A DNA stretch of 64,000 bases, from the NCBI RefSeq assembly GCF_020497125.1, contig NC_059087.1, positions 16,897,925-16,961,924 on the forward strand, in the 5' to 3' direction. A program made the position numbers and the translations under genes. Shown here piece by piece: positions 59,755 to 64,000 of the stretch. Origin of the DNA: Mauremys mutica (taxonomy: Eukaryota > Chordata > Testudines > Geoemydidae). Each line of letters begins with the position of its first letter. The first letter of the stretch is position 1. The notes beneath the pieces are model-generated. The model did not search any database, had not been told where the DNA came from, and worked only from the letters and a program-made list of their open reading frames with translations.

Positions 59755-59850
59755 TTATTTTGGGGAAGTTCTCCAGCCTGTGTTCTACAGGAGGTCAGAC
59801 TAGATGAGCATAATGGTCCCTTCTGGCCTTGGAATCTATGAATCTATAAT
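59755..59850 (+). mobile_element. CR1-type tail (SINE or LINE 3' end)
   Basis: CAGGAGGTCAGACTAGATGA, then CCCTTCTGGCCTTGGAATCT and the terminal repeats ATGAATCTATAA are the CR1 3' end with its 8-9-base terminal repeat. Confidence 0.85.
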
Positions 59851-59929
59851 ATGCATGCTAAAATTTCCCATTTAAAGAAATCTCTTTGCATAAAACTAGT
59901 CAGTTTGAGCTCTTCCTAAGCCGTAAAGG

Positions 59930-60095
59930 TGGACTGTGGTGTAGTTAAGCCACTGGACTGGAAGGCATCAGACCTGGATTCAATTCCTGGCTGTGCCATG
60001 AACTTTCCTGTGTGACCTTGGGCAAGTCACCTAGTCATTCTCTTGCTCAGAATCCCCATCTGTAAAATGGGGATAATACATTTCCACACCCTTTT
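59930..60095 (+). repeat. MIR-like SINE (plus)
   Basis: GTGGTGTAGTTAAGCCACTG, TGGATTCAATTCCTGGCTGT, TGTGACCTTGGGCAAGTCAC and ATCTGTAAAATGGGGATAAT are the well-preserved MIR order. Confidence 0.85.
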
Positions 60096-60135
60096 TCTTG
60101 TTTATTTACATTCTAAGATCTTTGGGGAAGGAACT

Positions 60136-60842
60136 GTGTCGTCGTGATGGGGTGTTCACTGCACACCAGCCTGGAGAGGGTTAATGAGGCTGAGGAAAGA
60201 GCCAATTAACTGATAGACCACACCTGAGGGAAATGAGGTGGCCCAGGTATCCCCTGAATGATGATTGCGCCCATCTGAGAAGGAACAGGTGGGGTTAGTA
60301 TAAAACCAGGAAGCTGGCAATAGAAAAGAGGAGGACTGTGGTGAAGAAGCCTGCAGTGACTCTCTGGGCATTAGCAAAAGAAAGAAGGAAACCCAGAGGG
60401 TGAGTAGAAACCCTGGGGTGCCAGGCCCTGAGGGAAGGGTTTGCCCAGAAGGGTGAGGGCGTGAAAGCTTGAGAGAGGGTGGAGTAAGAAGAGGCTCAGG
60501 AAAACAGTAGCAAGATAGGATGTTGCAGACGTTGGTTGCTAATTAGAGGGTCCTTGAGCTGGAAGGACCTTGAGGTGGGCCTGGGCTTCCCTGCTGGCCA
60601 CTGGGAAGTGGTGCAGGCAGGGCAGTGGATTTGAGAACTGCCTGGGACAGTTTGTCCTGTGGGACTTTGATACCCCTAGAAGGTGAAGACACATAGCGAC
60701 CTGGCTGGAGGCCCAAGTCACAAAGAGGGAGCAGCCTGAAGGGAATTAAATGGCCTAGGCTATCTGATTAACTAGGCCCTTCTCAGCCTCATTCACCCTC
60801 TCCAGGCTAGCATGAGGTGAACACCCCCATCTTTGTGACAGT
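60136..60842. mobile_element. DNA-transposon-like element with long terminal inverted repeats
   Basis: The left end has GATGGGGTGTTCAC, then CAGCCTGGAGAGGGTTAATG and AGGCTGAG. The right end is its inverse: CTCAGCCTCATTCACCCTCT, CCAGGCTAGC, GTGAACACCCCCAT. Arms are about 55 bases. The interior has no transposase frame. Target duplications could not be fixed, so the superfamily is open. Confidence 0.7.
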
Positions 60843-60989
60843 TTGTGTATGTCCAGCATGGACCTGACATGCTAAATTCTACGTAATAATAAAGACAGGA
60901 GCCATTACACTTCACTGTCTTACAGTGGGCTTTTTATTAAAGGAATTTCAGACCGTTCTATACAATACACATGGAACTCAGACATGTGT

Positions 60990-61165
60990 AGCCTGAGGCA
61001 GTTTTGTGAAGTGGATCGAGTACTGGACTGCGAGTCAGGACTCTGCATTCTAGTTAAAACTCTAGTTTATGACACTGGCATCTCATTTATGTGTCTGTGC
61101 TTCATTCTAACCATCTCTATAATGAGTGTGAAGGCTTAATGTACGTAAAGTGCCCTGAGACCCTT
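60990..61165 (+). repeat. MIR-like SINE (plus)
   Basis: GTTTTGTGAAGTGGATCGAG, TACTGGACTGCGAGTCAGGA, CATTTATGTGTCTGTGCTTC and GTACGTAAAGTGCCCTGAGA follow MIR order with high divergence. Confidence 0.6.
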
Positions 61166-61870
61166 AACCAACTGGCACTCAAATAAGAATATGCCATTGT
61201 TACTGTACGAGTTGGACAGATATTCTAGCCCTAGTTTGTCACTCCTTGCTACCCTAGATTTCTGTAACGATTCAATAGCATTGAAAGGATGCCAAGAAAG
61301 CTCCCCTTGATACACTGCTCCTGTACCCACTCTTATGGGTGCTTAGTACAACCCCTATGACAGATTATTGCCCCTGGTGAGTATAAATTTAAAGATACAC
61401 AAAACTTTTACAATAATAATTATCCAGGATCAAAGCACTGGTTAAAGCCTCTTAAAAATACACCTTTTGAGAATTATCCTATAACCCTATTTTAAATCAT
61501 GGGCAGATCTTTTCAGATTATCTGATCTACCTCGGTTCCAATCCAGTACTGTTCCCGACCGTGCATTTCTAAGCACGGCATCTAAGTACTGTAGGCAAGA
61601 TCTAGCACATTCAACTGCTGGTCCTAAGTGGAAAATTAACATCATCCCTGGAAGGCTGGGATGTAAACTAACGAGGCAGGTTTCCAGAACCCGATTGCGT
61701 CAGTCAAAGTTACAGGATGATGAGAAAACTGGCTATTCCCTGGGGCAAGAGTGAAAATGGAGACCAGTCTTGTTTGAACAAGGTTCTCTGTATTAACTAG
61801 ATAGAGGTATTGGAAGTTTGCAGCCTGTCACAATCTCCAAGGAAAACTTTGTTACATTGTCTCTTTGCAA

Positions 61871-61874
<4 letters not shown>

Positions 61875-61911
<37 letters not shown>
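61875..61911 (+). repeat. (GT)n microsatellite
   Basis: About 18 uninterrupted GT units followed by a G-rich run. It is likely polymorphic. Confidence 0.95.
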
Positions 61912-61912
<1 letters not shown>

Positions 61913-64000
61913 TGGAGGGGGGGAGGGGGCTGGGCACATCACCCAATGTAGTAATACTCCCATTCAAGGCAACTGTTTGCATTCTATCCACTAACTACAA
62001 AACAGATTGAAACATGTCAGTGCCCCTCTTCTTCTTTTTTTTTCTTTATCGTGTATGAAGGCCTAAGAGATTTTGTTTCACTTTCTGCTTGTTTTCCTAC
62101 CTTAGAAACAACAGCAGAATCCAGTGTGGCTTTCCCTGTGTGGAGTGCGGGAGCTTGCCCAGTGCTCAGGCGTCATGGCAGTGCTCTTAAATCTTTTGCA
62201 GGCAGTGGTTTGCTCCCAACTTTTCATTAGGTGTTTGAGTTAAATAGGTGTTAACAAAACGCGACACAAACCAGACCCCAAGATTTTACAGAGCTCTGCC
62301 CCCACACAACTGCTCGTCTTTAGCTCATGTGGTGTTCAAACCCCACTAGCTCTCCAGCAAAACCACGGAAAAGACCTCCTGCGGCTGCTTCTAATGTAAG
62401 AAAAATAAGCGGGGGTGGACAGACTTTCAGGCTTCTTTAAAATACATCAAAAACAAAGGGGAAAAAAAACAAGGGCACAAACATTTGTCCCCTTTGCAGG
62501 CCACCTGTAAGAGACGAAGTCCAAACCTATTGGCTACCTTGCCCTGGCACATGCTGCTTAATGGCCACAGGCTGTTTATTGAAAGTAAGTTACTTTATTG
62601 TGGTTTCTTATTAAAGTGTAAACGGACTTAAATGAAGTGAGTCAAGCTTCTGTTCAAGCTTATATGACTTGTGCCCGGTTCCCATAGCTGTTTCGGGTTT
62701 ATTCGGACGGTTGAATAGTCTTATGTGGGTTTGGAATCTTTCAAGAAACTCAGAACACACAGGAATCTGGACTATTTATTTAAATATTTTTTTAATAGGG
62801 GACTAAACAATGGCAACTCAGCGCTTTTTATCACCTTTGATCATCCTGCGTTGTCCCTTTCTTACAAAGGATGAAGAGGAAATACATTAGTTTTCACCTT
62901 CACACGAAGGCAAGTTGTGCAAACACAGCTGAAAACCTCAGGAAATCCAGGGGTTTTTTCCCTTAGAGAAATGTAGCTAACTAATGCTCTGGCAGGAGAC
63001 TGAAATAATCCGGAAGACATTGTTCTTAAATGCAGTGGTTTGGAAATCTTACCGTTCTTAGTCTGTTCGCTTTGGCTAGACCAGATGAATGGTTTTAGTA
63101 ATGCATAAAGCAGCAATTACAAAGCCTATAACAGGAAGCAATTTAAAGAGCACAAGACACTTTGGAGACCTGAGAAAAGGCGATTTAGATCGCCAAAGCC
63201 CATCTCTTTCTTTAAGTACTTCTTTTGCACTTGGCTTGGGTCTAGCTCGATCTTGAAAGACCTTTTGATTTTTGCCTCTGCAATCTCCCCATCTAGTTCA
63301 TGCCACACACCTAGCTCCTGTGGCTGAAAATGAGCAAGATTTTCTTGAGGCTTTGGACTGAGCTCTCTTTGATTTAGTCGTGTCCGTTTGTAAGAGTGGC
63401 TGGGTTGATCGGGAGTATTAGCTTAGTAGTTTGGGTCCTACTCTCTTTAGCGTTTTACATATACTCCAGTTCTTTAGAATCACCTCCTTTAGCGTAGCTC
63501 AGCCTTTAGAAGTAATGGAGGAACTGCCTTTTATTCTGTATCTTTCTTCTTTTGTACATCAGTTCTCCAGCCCATGGCTAGCGCTATAGTCACTCAGTCT
63601 GATGTCAGTTAGCGTTGTCCCTGTTCAGTGAGTGCCTGGGAGATCCTCTTTATCCCTCCCCGAGCACTGAGGGATTCTGTTATTGTTCCTTCTTCTAAGT
63701 CCCTTGCCTCTGTGACTGCATATTTCCAACTACGCCCTGAATGGGATGCCCACCACAGCCCCGCAATGCCGCAACTGCCGAGCATTTCCTCCCCACCATT
63801 AGCTGCATGGACTCCCTAGGCAGTATGCTCAGCCTCTTGCCTGCCTGAAGTGTAAGGGCCCAGAGGAAGCACTGAGAGCCAGGCCTTGGGCATGGCACTG
63901 CTGGATCCCCTAAAGCCAATACGTGTCTGATTCACCAGTTCTAACAAAAGTGCCTTGAGGTTGTAATGCTCTGTGGCAGAGCAGAACATCAGCTAAAGCC

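Larger units (their letters stand above)
57190..64000. other. Downstream flank without recognisable genes
   Basis: No coding exon is supported on either strand. Contents are two tRNA-derived units (58400-58672), a CR1-type tail (59755-59850), two MIR-like SINEs (59930-60095, 60990-61165), a long TIR element (60136-60842) and a GT microsatellite (61875-61911). In mammals GNB1L follows TXNRD2 in the same orientation; none of its WD-repeat coding segments was seen. The stretches 57200-58280 and 61920-64000 show nothing recognisable. Confidence 0.65.

Overview
The window is vertebrate nuclear DNA, most likely from a turtle (Cryptodira). The evidence is a split, intron-rich animal gene, one CpG-rich promoter, and a dense background of reptile repeats: CR1 LINEs, tRNA-derived SINEs that end in a CR1-like tail (one with a tRNA-Lys-type head, as described for the tortoise pol III/SINE), MIR- and L2-type relics, and many non-autonomous DNA transposons. 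The turtle assignment is an inference from these families; no database search was run.

One protein gene is present: TXNRD2, mitochondrial (type 2) thioredoxin reductase, on the + strand. I could place 17 coding exons from the ATG at 4826 to the TAA at 53124-53126. All exon phases join without a break, giving 1545 coding bases and a 514-residue selenoprotein. It carries a basic N-terminal leader, an FAD-binding GGGSGG motif, the CVNVGC redox disulfide, an NADPH-binding GASYVSLE motif, the HPTCAEE catalytic segment and a C-terminal Gly-Cys-Sec-Gly in which Sec is encoded by the in-frame TGA at 53118-53120. A well-formed form-2 SECIS element lies at 57040-57102, about 3.9 kb past the Sec codon and about 60 bases before an AATAAA signal at 57164. 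The exon is therefore followed either by a 4-kb 3' UTR or by a 3' UTR with an intron.

Layout: 1-4300 is upstream flank with repeats only; 4300-5300 is a CpG-rich promoter with exon 1. Exons 2-8 lie between 6638 and 14476. Intron 8 (9.4 kb) holds a degenerate CR1 LINE, transposon clusters and a G-rich repeat. Exon 9 is a 20-base microexon followed by an intron with the hallmarks of the minor (U12) spliceosome. Exons 10-17 follow between 24265 and 53126, separated by a 12.2-kb intron 11 and a 5.9-kb intron 12. The region 53127 to about 57190 is 3' UTR. From 57190 to 64000 I see only repeats and unrecognised sequence.

In mammals COMT lies head-to-head with TXNRD2 and GNB1L lies on its 3' side. 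No coding exon of either could be found here. The most interesting signals are the distant SECIS with three proximal polyadenylation signals before it, the U12-type intron behind a 20-base exon, a pair of inverted hAT elements that bracket exons 2-8, and several long intronic hairpins.
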